From: Hydractinia symbiolongicarpus
Taxonomy: Eukaryota; Cnidaria; Hydrozoa; Anthoathecata; Hydractiniidae
Assembly (NCBI RefSeq): GCF_029227915.1
Contig: NC_079876.1
Span: forward strand, 30,911,828-30,975,827
Reading direction: 5' to 3'
DNA: 64,000 bases
The position numbers and the translations under genes are program-made. Below the pieces are notes generated by a model. That model was not told the DNA's origin. It searched no databases and saw only the letters and a program-made list of their open reading frames with translations. This document shows, piece after piece, positions 11,601 to 22,284 of this stretch; the stretch's first letter is position 1, and each line of letters starts with the position of its first letter.

Positions 11601-12683
11601 GATCAAGATGAAAGACGTTGATTGCTTCGACATGATGAGTGGAAAGCTCAACCCACAAACGGTGAGATATCTTTTGGAAATCGTCCTAAACCACCTTTTT
11701 GCTATGTAGCTTTTCTAGGTTTGGCGGTTTTTATGATTTTGGTGAGATCTTTTATCGTGCAAAAATCAAATTATATATTTTCAAATTGGTGAGGTCTATT
11801 TGAAATTTTTCTTTGCACTTCTGCTAAAACATTTCAAACATATTTTAGCTGAAAAACTTTATGTATGCGTTTAACTAGTGCGTTCTTATAATTTATCATT
11901 ATGGTTGGTTAAACCAGCTCCGCCATTATTGGCGTTATTAAAAAATATCTGTGGGCAAATTCTTATAAAAAGTATTTACCGCGCCTTTTTTCTACCTCCG
12001 CCCATATTGGCGTTCTATAAATATTTTCGTGGGCAAACTCTCATAAAAAGCATTAAATGCGATTTTTCTCTACATCCGCCCATATTGGCGTTATTTAAAA
12101 ATGTTCGTGGTCAAACTCTCATTAAAAATATTTAACGCGCCTTTTTTCTACCTCCGCCCATATTGATGTTATTAAAAAATGTTCGTGGTCAAACTATAAA
12201 AAACATTAAATGCGATTTTATTCTGCCTCCGTCCATATTGGCGTTATTTAAAAATGTTCGTGGCAAACTCTCATAAAAACATTAAATGCGATTTTTTTTC
12301 TACCTTCGCCCATATTGGCGTTATTTAAGAATATTCGTGGGCAAACTCAGATAAACAACATTTAACGCGCCTTTTAAGGTCACTTTGGAACAAAGTAACG
12401 CCATTTACTACGTCATGTACTATATCTCCCACAAAATCATCAAGTCTTTTCAGTAGAATCTGGGCAAGCAAGACCACAAATGTTTTCCTCGTTTATACTA
12501 GACCTCACTATGATTGATCCTTCATAAAAAAGTATAAGTTTTCTTGTCTCAACTAAAACTTCCTTATGCATTCTTTTCTTTTTGTAGGCGTTTTTGCAAG
12601 GCAAAATCAAAATCTCTGGAAACATGGGCCTAGCTATGAAAATCCAACAACTGCAGAAAACTCTCTTAAAATCAAAATTGTAA
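5652..12683 (+). CDS. SCP2: sterol carrier protein 2 / SCPx, 3' part (five exons)
   Basis: Spliced gene, partial at the 5' side. Exons: 5652-5808, 6682-6778, 10366-10492, 11582-11661, 12588-12683, all with AG/GT borders and matching phases. The first exon encodes the C-terminal end of the SCPx thiolase (starts [17 protein letters not shown], then [13 protein letters not shown]), the second a linker (ending QLEEQLQK), the rest the SCP2 lipid-binding domain ([58 protein letters not shown]). The protein ends in SKL, a type 1 peroxisomal targeting signal. In animals SCPx is a peroxisomal 3-ketoacyl-CoA thiolase for branched chains and bile-acid precursors, and the SCP2 domain carries sterols and fatty acyl-CoA. 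The thiolase core and its catalytic residues are not in the window. Introns of 3.6 kb (6779-10365) and about 1 kb carry three minisatellite-type arrays. Identity is certain from the collinear match; exon borders rest on splice consensus and frame. Confidence 0.93.
7040..7240 (+). repeat. degenerate ~40 bp tandem repeat
   Basis: About five imperfect units carrying cctaaattcaaacctac then gatccgcagtcccc-like text. Lies in an SCP2 intron. A GGTTCGATCC word at about 7079 resembles a tRNA B box but no cloverleaf can be built around it. Confidence 0.5.
7317..7367. repeat. GATCG simple repeat
   Basis: Run of GATCGGATCAGATCGGATC-type pentamers, diverging at the edges. Intronic microsatellite. Confidence 0.7.
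8108..8497 (+). repeat. 15 bp minisatellite with 45 bp higher-order period
   Basis: About 26 units of 15 bp. Three unit types, ggccgataaaacttg, ggcagataaaacttg and gaccggtataacttg, recur in order, giving a 45 bp higher-order repeat. Lies in the 3.6 kb SCP2 intron. The open frame on the opposite strand reads as VQVLSAQ repeats and is a by-product of the array, since 15 is a multiple of three. Confidence 0.9.
10727..10988 (+). repeat. 32 bp minisatellite, about eight copies
   Basis: Units of 32 bp with the core agcacccaccacttctgt then atcgccatctttt, starting at 10745, 10777, 10809 and onward, most differing at one or two bases. Located just after the third SCP2 exon seen, inside the intron. 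Confidence 0.9.
11915..12376 (+). repeat. 75-78 bp tandem repeat, about six copies
   Basis: Units share ctccgcccatattggcgtta, then a gttcgtggtcaaactctc-type core and attaaatgcgat. Starts of the cccatattgg word fall at 12001, 12079, 12157 and 12232, a period of 75-78 bp. Lies in the last SCP2 intron, about 200 bp before the final exon. The array is large enough to affect intron length between alleles. Confidence 0.88.
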
Positions 12684-14074
12684 ACTAACAACGACACTAG
12701 TTTTGAATCTGATTTTTATCATCATCAAAGGTGGCGAGTAAACTCTCCGTCGCGAATATGTAATTTATAATGTCGAAATATAAATACTGTTATTTTTTAT
12801 TTTTATTTTTTTATCAAAAGATTTTATTCATAATAATACGCCATATCTTGGGGCTGTCTTGTCCGGTTTTTTGTCAAGATACCTGAAGCATAAATTTTTA
12901 GATTGTTTCTTGAAAAATTGATGGAACATCTTTTTCTCCTACTTGGGATCGTGTCTGTTGACGCAAAATGTTGACGGAATTAAAAAGTCACTTAGGAAGT
13001 GCTTAGCTTGAAATTAGTTATTAAAATTATGAGTTTTCACAGGAGAAAATTGAGTAAAGCGTATATTTGATTTTGATTGGAACAATATCCTAACAGAGAA
13101 AGTAAACACGTGAATTTGGTGGTCTCAAGTAGATAATCAACACACAACATGTAAACAACACTTGAGCCTATCAAAAACAGAAATTTAAACAACATTGAGC
13201 TCCAGTAAAAATGTTGTGTTGTTTTGTAAAAACATCTTATTACAGTACTCTTCAGTTCTCTGTGTTCCGTATTCCGTAAAAGTCTGAGCAATAAAGCTAT
13301 TTTTTTAACCTGGAATCTTAGCCTGATGTTCTTCTAAAGTAACATCTTATAAAAGAAAAAGTGTGTAGTGTGTTAGCCTATAGTAAATCCACATCAATTT
13401 GCCGTCGATACTAGCTATCATCCTTGGCTCACAGGCGGAAAGTTTGAAGTTATAATATGAACCAGTCGGTAACCCGCTCTAGGAGATAAAGCCTCCCGAC
13501 ATCGAACGTCAGGTGCCTAGGCGCAAATAAAAAGCTGTGCACATTCAGATGGATTGTTGTAGTACCTATATATGCTATGTCGCAAAATAGTAAAGCGCAC
13601 AACGTGTTTTCGCCTGCTAAGTGTTATTGTTTATAAAAACAAACAAACAAACCTCCCAACAACTTTAGATGAAATAAGAACACAGTGTACGTTGTTAACC
13701 TTTCATACTAAAACAGTCAGCCCTCTTTTTGTCAACCCTCTTTTTGTTATATTGCGTTTCCATAAAAGTTTAAACTTAAATCAAGAGAGACCCAAGTTGA
13801 GCACTCTTTATAGGTAACCCATGGCGCACAACCATAGACAGTATTTGATGTGCTTATATGTTCTCTGTTAGGCGCAATACCCTTTTTAAACAACTTCATT
13901 GCAACTTTCATTAAAATAAAAACACCGGCAACAATCTGTTGTTACAAAATTAATTGCAGTAAACAAAGCAGCCTCAAGTATCACAGGTTAATCGATACTG
14001 TTCTCTCATAAAAAAACTTTGGACTTTTGCCAAAAGTTTATATTACAGTTAGAGGTGTTTCATTAAAAAGTTTA
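12684..14074. other. SCP2 3' flank and intergenic DNA
   Basis: Follows the SCP2 stop. AT-rich sequence with no exon that I can support; the short frames at 13037-13291 and 13572-13817 lack family signatures. No clear AATAAA close to the stop was found; AATATAAATA at about 12777 is the nearest candidate. Confidence 0.4.
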
Positions 14075-14391
14075 CCGTAATAATCCGAACAAGCGCACTG
14101 TTATTGCGCTTATTAAATTTTTGGATTTTTTGCATGGGCGCTTAATCGAGGGCGGGGGCGCTTAAAAATGTTGTACAAAAGACGTTACAAAATGAAGTTT
14201 AGTTTAAATATGTTTTTTTATTCTCAATATAAGAAAGTAAATTTTTTTAATGACCGCCCAGTTTCTCAAGGTAGTTTTCGATTAAGCGCCCCTTTTATCA
14301 GGTGGGCGCTTATTGAACTTTAAGAAAATTACCTGGGCGCTTATTCAAGAGGGGCGCTTAAAATATGCTGGGCGCTTTCGGATCATTACAG
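14075..14391. mobile_element. TA-flanked MITE (317 bp)
   Basis: Ends are CCGTAATAATCCGAA on the left and, reverse-complemented from the right, CTGTAATGATCCGAA. TA dinucleotides flank at 14073-14074 and 14392-14393, the target duplication of Tc1/mariner-class elements. Inside, the hexamer-rich word gggcgctta repeats several times in both orientations. No coding capacity. Its end sequence resembles that of the MITE at 40778, so both may use a related transposase. Confidence 0.8.
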
Positions 14392-15521
14392 TATTAGAAA
14401 ATTTTTCTGCAGCGAACTGTATTCGGCTACTTTCAATTTTTAGCCAGAAGCAGCTAAGGAGCTAGCTAAATAGCCACAACAATCCACCGCTGCAGCTGAG
14501 TAAAAAATCAGATTAGTGAAGATAAAAAGAAAATAAATGATGTTGGCTAGGATAAAGAGCTTTTATACCCACCGGAATAATAAGGCTAGCTGGCTGACTT
14601 TCTACGTTTGTAGTCAAAATCTCAAAATTGGTTTGCTTAAGATTTATAAATGGTTAGAAAACGTGTTGATATATTTATCTTAACATGTGAAAACATATAA
14701 AAACAGAAAATACAAAAATAATAAGCTTTCAGAAGACAAAAAACGTCAACAAAAGGAATTCATCAGCATGTTGAAGCCGCGAAAAACTTCCTAATTGGTT
14801 GTCCATGAAAATCGGCTTCGTGATTGGTTTATTACACGCGAGCGATCACAACAAAGTCTGTACAAAATATATCGCATTTGTTATTTGTAGCTTAAAGGTA
14901 CTGTCCGATTAAAAATCAACTAAAATTTTGACAAAAAATTCTTATTTGGAACTAATTTCTATAAAATAATTAAATAATTATTTGTTTTCTTTCCTAACAC
15001 CAACTGAACAACATCTCATTCTTGTTTACAAAAAAGCATGCGCTCTCTCACTTCGATTGTTTATATGGATGGCGGATGATAGGCACTAAAGCGAGGCTGA
15101 AATAATATGTCGCGTGTGACGTATTTACCTGGAGCGCGCCGAACTGACCAAAATAGATAAAACGTGGGCCAGGGCTGATATTTTATTATATGTTTAAAAA
15201 TTTTGGTAATTTTACCCCCTGAATTGTGAAAGACCGCTTTTTATGAATTATTCATATGGAATTAAAAAATCGAAGGCGAGAGATGTGTCTAGACCTTAAG
15301 GTAAACACACACTGTGCTAATTCTGTACGAACCTAAGTAAGAAGCTTTCGCTAATAAAACTTGAAGTTCAATATGACTTTAGCCTTAGGGTTGCATAGTT
15401 GTTTCAGCTACTCTAAAGACAACCAATCAATAATTAAAAATTAGTTTCCTCTTCACTAGATGTCCCGCCACAGAGAGATTAGACTCAGATCGCACATTCA
15501 GTAAGGTTGAGAGGCAGAATA

Positions 15522-15840
15522 ATGTCGTGGTGCGCTGTTGTGAATTGCACTAACAACAGTCGAAAAAAACAGGATAAAATTTTTTTTTCGCTGCTCAAGG
15601 ATCCAAAAAAAAATCTTCCGTATAAGGAAAAACCAAAAGTCAGAGAAATATCTGAACGGAGGAAAGAAAAGGATGTTAAGGAGGTGAGTGGGGGCTGGTA
15701 ACTAGGTGGTCGTTCGAAACTCTCTGTCATGGAGTACCACCAAAGATGTTCACAGCGTACTCTTCAATAAAACCACCGCTCGGAATTCTTCGTGTTCCGT
15801 AATACATTTCTTATCTGAAAAATATTACAATATTACTCAA
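15522..15840 (+). pseudogene. THAP zinc-finger domain remnant
   Basis: An ATG at 15522 opens with MSWCAVVNCTNNSRKKQ and then IFFSLLKDPK, the typical THAP start with the first Cys pair (C4, C9) of the C2CH zinc site followed by the aromatic strand. The frame closes at 15701, near a GTGAGT donor at about 15684. A second frame 15706-15900 contains CSVIHFLSEKYY, matching the C-x2-H plus F part of THAP but with one extra residue. So the domain is broken by a frame change or an intron. THAP domains bind transposon ends or promoters; here it most likely belonged to the Kolobok transposase. Confidence 0.6.
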
Positions 15841-15917
15841 TCACACTCGCATCTAAGAATTACTCATGAAGGAGTAGAAACTTTTATACCATGTAATTGA
15901 AAATATTTAATAGAGTC

Positions 15918-16879
15918 CAGTCTTTTTCAGGAGAGGCGTGCGATCGCACACGCACGCCTTGGCACACGCCTAAATCGTTTCAGGCGTGTGATTAATCGCA
16001 CGCCTGAAAAATAAATATTGAGTTTTCAAAATCAACCTATAAAATCCATAGATCTCAGAAATTATTGAATAGTCCTGGTCCTTTTAATCCACGAGCAAGC
16101 CTATTCATAGCCACCCTGACCATCCTAGCTAATTCACCGACTCCTGACTTAGTTAAAAGAACTACGTAGACATAAATCTCTTTTGCCTGGCCCCTTCGTC
16201 GTTGGTAACCAGGTCTTACACAAGAAATCCAGCCATGCGGTTCTTAACTAATGCGGAGGTGAACGCCGACGGAGCACGGATGAAGCAAGTCTGCAAAACT
16301 GCACTTACAGGCGGAATAGACATTTTATCATGGATTTAATTGTAGATAATTTCTTCATTTGACAAAATAATTGGAAACCATAGCAGGTCCGAATTTAATG
16401 GATTTTTTCTTTATGCCTGTAAAACCGAAACCCATGGGCGGTATAAATTTTTTTCTGTAAAAATTTTGTTAAAGTGTAGCTGAACTTTTTGAATGAATTT
16501 TGAAGTTTTATTTAAGCCACGTGGATAAAGATTTTTTTTAATTTGAAAACAAAGCATATTTTTGCCTATTTGCTTGTGAAAAATAAACAATAAATATAAA
16601 AATGACAGTATAGTCATGCATACTATTTAGGACATGTAGAAAAGGAAGTTAAGATTGAGAGAGTCGCTATACCAGTAGACGCTTGATCATCGTGTTTGGG
16701 GTTCACGATTTAAAACGTCCCCCACTTTTCTACCGCAAAATGAATGCGCAACAAAAATAACCTCGGAGCCCGTATCGCAGGCGTAACATTCTTTGCACGT
16801 GCGTTTTACATCGCACGCGTTACTTGATTTACACGTGCGAATCATCGCACACCTACTCAAATATTCCTGAAAAAGACTG
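15918..16879. mobile_element. nested MITE with 15 bp perfect TIRs (962 bp)
   Basis: Begins CAGTCTTTTTCAGGA and ends with its exact reverse complement. The hexamer AGAGTC flanks both sides (15912-15917 and 16880-16885) as a target duplication. Subterminal regions are packed with GCGTGCGA / TCGCACGC words in both orientations, able to form hairpins and perhaps serving as transposase binding sites. No coding frame. A 6 bp target duplication is unusual; the superfamily is not assigned. Confidence 0.85.
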
Positions 16880-16908
16880 AGAGTCTGTCTCGTGACAGCA
16901 AAAACATT

Positions 16909-17079
16909 CTACACTTCAGAGGGCATCCTCTCACATTTAGGAGTAGAAGCAACAAGGTTTCCAATATTATGTTCGTCTACGTCTTGAAAAGTCGGAACTA
17001 GCTCATCATTCGCTGTTCTTTCCGGCTCGAATTGAAATCCTAGAACCTGCGAATTATTTTCATTCATTGCTATCTTCAT
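16909..17079 (-). CDS. short ORF with LGFQFEP motif inside the Kolobok element
   Basis: A 56-codon frame on the strand opposite the THAP remnant: acidic, with QVLGFQFEPERTANDE and then DEHNIGNLV. The LxFxFEP-plus-acidic-stretch pattern recalls the start of small transposon-associated proteins with a P2X7-C-terminal-like zinc domain, but the cysteine cluster is absent here. It may be the 5' exon of such an accessory protein or a remnant. This assignment is from memory of motif shape only. Confidence 0.3.
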   Translation of the reverse strand: MKIAMNENNSQVLGFQFEPERTANDELVPTFQDVDEHNIGNLVASTPKCERMPSEV

Positions 17080-17402
17080 GAAGAACTTTTTTAAACAAAG
17101 GAAAAAAATTATAAATAAACATTTAGTCGTTCGATGCGCAAGTCGGGGGGGTTCGCCTAATAAGAAGCCAGGTAACTACGTCACAAGCAAAAATGTGCTG
17201 AAAAATGAATTGACCCAGTCCTTTTGCCGCGTTCGAAAGTTCGTGAAGATGGTAGGCTAGAGTGCAGCAAGATTAAAACAAACAAACGATGGTGCTAAGT
17301 ATTGGATAAATTTTTGTTGTTTAAGAGTGCAATCTTCGTTATTTTTGATACTTAATAAAACAAAAGAAAAGATATTGTTTTTTAATCGGACAGTACCTTT
17401 AA

Positions 17403-19109
17403 AGATTTCGTGCTTGGTTTGTACGACCCGCTTCTCGTCGACAAACAGAAAGAACACAGTTACTATTAATATAGAAAAGTATTTCTGTTTTCTAAAACAA
17501 GTGCTATTGCAATGGACTAATTTTTTTTCCTTTAACTTTATTGAATTTCCGCGTCCGAAGGCGTAGGAAATTCTTTAAAACCGTCGTTTTTTTCTTTCGG
17601 AGCATTTTTTGTGAAAAAATCGACCCTGGGATTTCACGTTCCTCTGAGAGGAGGATAGTATTGGTATAACTGACTGACTAACCCTGTGCCAAATGGTCAA
17701 TTGCAACGTCACAGATTTAAACTTCGTACCCAAGCTCCCTAAGTACTGGGAAGTCATTTTAGTGACGTTTCAGGCCAAATTGGTATTTGTTTTCGAAAAA
17801 ATTTGGCACAGTTAACAAAAAAGTATGCTGAACATAATGGTGACATTATAATTTTGATTTTTGTCACCTGAATGTCTATTTCCGTCAAAATTGGTCCAAA
17901 AATTAAAACTACTTTATTTTCGACAAAATTTGGCACAGTTAACAAAAAAGTATGCTGAACATGATGGTCACATCAAAATTTTTGATTTTTAGGCTGTATT
18001 TTTTGTTAGCAATTTCTTTTAAAATGTGAGTTTATTATGACACGTTTCGTTTTGTTTGCGTTTGTTGTAAGATATATTGTCACTTGTGTGCTTTATCTTC
18101 AGAGCTTCATGTACCAAAACTCTTCGAATGTTTGGCACGATAACACAACGAATTAGCAAGTTGTCATCTAATGTTTTGGTAGCGAGTGGAAATTCTTAGA
18201 GCCCCCAGGGCTTCTTGTTTTCTTTGCGAAGCAATTCCATCAAAAATGTGAATTGAAAATATCTAAACTTTGCATCCTTTTATTTTTTGATGCAGTGCTT
18301 GATTAGTTAGAACAAGCCGGTGAAAAAGTCCGTAAGAAATTTTTGTTCCGAATTTTACCGCCATTACATAGATAAAAAACAAGTTAAACGTCGGATAGAA
18401 AGTTTCTAAAGGGATTTATAAACCTCCTGGTAGTGAAAAGTGTTCTGTTTTGTAACACGGGAGTATTTAGAAAAAATTGTGCTGCTTCATGAATCTTCAC
18501 TGGACTTCAAACCCCATTTCTCATTTTTGAAGAGAGTCATTGGGAATGAGGTCGCTAAGACAAGAGACACCGGGGACGATATTGCCGTGAAGCAGAAGAG
18601 ACTTAATACGTTATAAACGTGCTACACGGACGAGTTTGCAACTTTGTCCCCAGGACTTGTTATTTTTTTACATCAATCTGTCTCCTGAGTAAGGGGGCGA
18701 GGTTCCTTCTTTTTTGTTTGCGAAGGACGGAAAAGTGTTCACACGGGATGGACGAATCAAAACAGCCCTTTTAATGTAAATATTCTATGAATGAAAAATG
18801 CTTAAAAATTATAGCTACAAAAAAACAATTTAATATTTTGAAAAAATATGGAAAAGAATGAAAAGAAGAATAATTATTTTTGGAAAAATTACACGATTCT
18901 GTTTAAAAATTTCGAAAATCCAGCAATGAAACTGAGCATCAAATTATGTTTTGTCATTCTCAGACATGGTATGCTAAAAAATGTGTATGGTGTTAAAATT
19001 ATGAAAACTGTGCGAAGGTTAAGTAATAAATTGGGTCAAATTAAATAACAATCGTACTCGATATTAATTTTATCGTTTGTGCTTGATGTATCGTATCGAT
19101 TTTGCAGTA
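17403..19109. other. repeat-rich stretch downstream of the peptide gene
   Basis: Includes the direct repeat aaatttggcacagttaac followed by aaaaaagtatgctgaacat at about 17801-17842 and again at 17929-17962, and a hairpin near 17545-17572, which look like an unclassified interspersed repeat. The portion 18815-19109 is the probable 3'UTR of the basic-peptide gene on the other strand, with ATTAAA on that strand near 18832. Confidence 0.45.
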
Positions 19110-22080
19110 TTACTCCGTTGTTTCTACGTAAGAAAGGAAAATTTAACACAACGAGAACACAATATACTGATATAAAAAAAGACTAAATTTACAAACCTGC
19201 ATTTTGTGGTCGATAATACCGTTTCTTGTAATATCTCCAAACCTTTCTCCTATCCAAACGTCTAGGTGATCTTCTTCTTTTTCGTATAGGATCGTTTATT
19301 TCTGTTAACAAAAACATAAGTTTTCTCAAATAAAGGAACCTCCTTTCAATTCCGATTTTTCGGGGCCATTCAAAGGTTATTTGCCAAGCGATCAATTCCC
19401 CCCATATCCCCATCCCCACTTATATGTCACCTCTTAACACCAGTATACTTAGTACTGCAAGTACAGTATAAATGGAGTGTGATGAGGCGTTCTTCCAGCT
19501 ATGATCATAGAGCTTGAAGCCCAGGTGAAATCAGTGGAATGAAAAAAGCATTTATCTTATATCATCGCAAACAACAAAAAAGCTTTATAATACATAGAAT
19601 GCAACGTTTCTAGAAGTCCTTTGTTTTGGCCAACCAGGGTAGCCCTCGAGCTTTACCTTGTATTATTATCACAGATCTGCAAGAACAATTTACAAACCTG
19701 CATTTTTTGGTCGATAGTATCGTTTTTTGTAATATGCAAAAACTTTTCTTCCGTTCAAGCGTCTAGGCGATCTTCTCCTTTTTCGTATAGGATCGTTCAT
19801 TTCTATTAACAAAAACATAAGTTTTCTCAAAGAAAGGAACCTCCTTTCAATTCCGATTTTTCTGAGCCATTTAAAGGTGTTTTGACAAGCGGTCAATTCA
19901 CCCCATTTCCCCATCCCCACTTATATGTCACCTCTCAAAACGAACATACTTGATACTGCAAATCCCAGTGTAAATGGAGTGTAATGAGGCCCACTTTATC
20001 ATAGAGCTTGAAGCCCAGGTGAAATCAGCGGAATGAAAAAAGCATTTATCTTATATCATCGCAAACAGCAAAAAAGCTACGTTTCTAGAAGTCCTTTGTT
20101 TTGGCCAACCAGGGTAGCCCTCGAGGTTTACCTTGTATTATTATCACAGATCTGCAAGAACAATTTACAAACCTGCATTTTTTGGTCGATAGTATCGTTT
20201 TTTGTAATATGCAAAAACTTTTCTTCCGTCCAAGCGTCTAGGCGATCTTCTCCTTTTTCGTATAGGATCGTTCATTTCTATTAACAAAAACATAAGCTTT
20301 CTCAAAGAAAGGAACCTCCTTTCAATTCCGATTTTTCTGAGCCATTTAAAGGTGTTTTGACAAGCGGTCAATTCACCCCATTTCCCCACCCCCACTTATA
20401 TGTCACCTCTCAAAACGAACATACTTAATACTGCAAATCCCAGTGTAAATGGAGTGTAATAAGGCCCACTTTATCATAGAGCTTGAAGCCCAGGTGAAAT
20501 CAGCGGAATGAAAAAAGCATTTATCTTATATCATCGCAAACAGCAAAAAAGCTACGTTTCTAGAAGTCCTTTGTTTTGGCCAACCAGGGTAGCCCTCGAG
20601 CTTTACCTTGTATTATTATCACAGATCTGCAAGAACAATTTACAAACCTGCATTTTTTGGTCGATAGTATCGTTTTTTGTAATATGCAAAAACTTTTCTT
20701 CCGTCCAAGCGTCTAGGCGATCTTCTTCTTTTTCGTATAGGATCGTTCATGCTAACTTCATCAACATCAACATCAACATCATTATCAACTTCATCATTAC
20801 CATCTTCATTATCCATGCTGTCAGTGTTCTCATCTTCTTCTATCGCGTTTTCATCGTCTGTGGTATCTTTGTTTTGTTCCATGACATCTTCATCTTCATC
20901 AATTTCGTTCAAATCTATAAATTTTAGAAATTATTAAGAATTTGACTTTAGTTTTGAAACAAAGTACTTTAAAATGACCATATTTTGTTGAAAAATTTAA
21001 AACTATTTTTTACAGACCCATATAAGTATATATTTATATAACCATACAACTAAGACACTGGCATGCGAAAAGTAACTTAACAGAAGTCTATAAACATTAT
21101 CACAAGACTCACGTGACTTCCTACCTGATGTACTTTTCACATCATTCTTATCTTCTGTTCTTTCCAAACATGTTGCTAAACAAAAAAGATCTTTATCGTA
21201 ATGACCGTGTCGTGTGTGTGTTTGTGTGTGGATAAATGCAGCTGTATTTCGAAAAAATCATACCGATAATACACGCAATATCTCCCGTGAATTTTCCACG
21301 GTTCAACAACTAGTTAGTTATATATTTTTCACGGTCCAACAACTAATTAGTCATATATTTTTCACGGTCCAACAACTAATTAGTCATATATTTTTCACGG
21401 TCCAACAACTAATTAGTCATATATTTTTCACGGTCCAACAACTAATTAGTCATATATTTTTTAGTTATATATTTTTTACAGTCCAACAACTGGTTAATAA
21501 TACATTTTTTATAGGTCAACAGCTAATTAGTTATATATTTTTCACGGGTTAAGAACTAGTTAGTTATATATTTTATCATGATCACTAGTCACACGCAATA
21601 CGGAATCTGCAATATCATTGCACTATTTAGCTTCTTTCTTCTTTTTGCGTCGTCCTATTTTTACATGAAGCTTTAAAAGGGTGGAATTATCCAGTAGTGA
21701 ACTAAAACGAGTGGTTAATTTTCCATCAAAAGACACTTTTTATTCTTCCTATCCTTTTACATACAGATTCTTGCCCGATCCTGCGGAAACTTGTTCATGG
21801 TTTTTATAAATATCTATTTTTAGAGTGTTTGACTAGATATACGTTCGACTGCTATTGGAATCTCTTACAGATTGACCCCAGAATGGTGCCACTCTAAATT
21901 TAATCGAAAATCAATGGAAATGTCAAGAAAACGTTTTGAGCACTAAACATTAAAATTCTAGAAATCTTACACACAAATTTCAACTCCTAGAAACGTATTA
22001 AAGATTTGCTTTTAATAATTGGAATACATACCAGTGAGAATTAGACATGCACCCAACACGATAATGGCCCGTATCTTCAT
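19110..22080 (-). CDS. secreted precursor with four tandem basic Arg/Lys/Tyr modules
   Basis: Seven coding exons, 231 codons: 22080-22032, 21175-21125, 20914-20648, 20277-20173, 19802-19698, 19301-19197, 19123-19110. Every border is AG/GT and every junction is phase 1. Exon 1 is a signal peptide (MKIRAIIVLGACLILT). Exon 3 starts with a 53-residue acidic pro-region (27 Asp/Glu, one Lys), then the first module. Exons 4-6 are each 105 nt and encode one more module: NDPIRKRRRSPRRL, then a DGRKVFAYY centre, then KKRYYRPKNA. Each has 14 Arg/Lys in 34 residues plus four Tyr. RKRRR and KKR are furin/prohormone-convertase-like sites, so the precursor may be cut into repeated peptides. The last exon encodes four residues and the stop. 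Acidic propiece plus cationic C-terminus is the layout of Hydra arminin antimicrobial peptides; I know no sequence match. A neuropeptide or structural nucleation role is possible instead. A TATA box and 5'UTR donor lie upstream. Confidence 0.82.
19190..20760 (-). repeat. tandem exon-containing repeat, ~475-500 bp units
   Basis: Four genomic copies, each carrying one basic-module exon. Exon 3' ends fall at 19197, 19698, 20173 and 20648, a spacing of 501, 475 and 475 bp. The middle copies are nearly identical including intron DNA, while the 19197 copy is the most diverged (for example Trp-Arg in place of Phe-Ala, Gln for Lys). This gives a gradient from older to very recent duplication. Confidence 0.9.
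21290..21565 (+). repeat. 33 bp minisatellite in intron 1 of the peptide gene
   Basis: About eight units of 33 bp with the core cacggtccaacaactaatta, followed by gtcatatatttt. Central copies are identical. Lies between the coding exons at 21175 and 22032, on the strand opposite transcription. Confidence 0.88.
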
Positions 22081-22229
22081 TCTGTAAAAAATTTTGAAAA
22101 GAAATATTAAAACACAAAGAGTTAATATTTTAGAAAATCGCATAAAAATACTTTGTTTTGAAGTATACATCCACATAAACCATTCCTTAACTTCAGTGTC
22201 ATAGAAAGAATTAATGAAAAATAACTTAC

Positions 22230-22284
22230 GTAACAAGTAAGCCGTGTGTTGAGATATGTTTCAAACAATTTTATTGCTTTTATA
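22230..22284 (-). promoter_or_regulatory. TATA box and 5'UTR exon of the basic-peptide gene
   Basis: Read on the - strand, TATAAAAGC lies at 22284-22276. About 30 nt downstream a short untranslated exon would begin (near 22250) and end at 22230, where a perfect GTAAGT donor follows. The matching acceptor (ttttttacag) sits one base before the ATG at 22080. This makes an ordinary cis-spliced 5'UTR more likely than spliced-leader addition for this gene. Confidence 0.6.

Larger units (their letters stand above)
14896..17398 (+). mobile_element. Kolobok-like DNA transposon with THAP remnant (2503 bp)
   Basis: Both ends read AGGTACTGTCCGATTAAA inwards, about 20 identical bases, and are flanked by TTAA at 14892-14895 and 17399-17402. 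TTAA target duplications together with a THAP-domain frame inside point to the Kolobok superfamily, as known from other animals. A 962 bp MITE sits inside at 15918-16879. The catalytic DDE part of a transposase is not visible, so this is a deletion derivative moved in trans or a dead copy. Confidence 0.82.

Noticed and set aside
20033-20927. + strand frames of 83-139 codons across the peptide exons
   Set aside because: These are the antisense shadow of the basic-module exons; the - strand has matching splice sites, phase, signal peptide and promoter.
21214-21552. Repeat protein or CRISPR-like array
   Set aside because: The 33 bp units are contiguous without distinct spacers and lie in an intron of the peptide gene.
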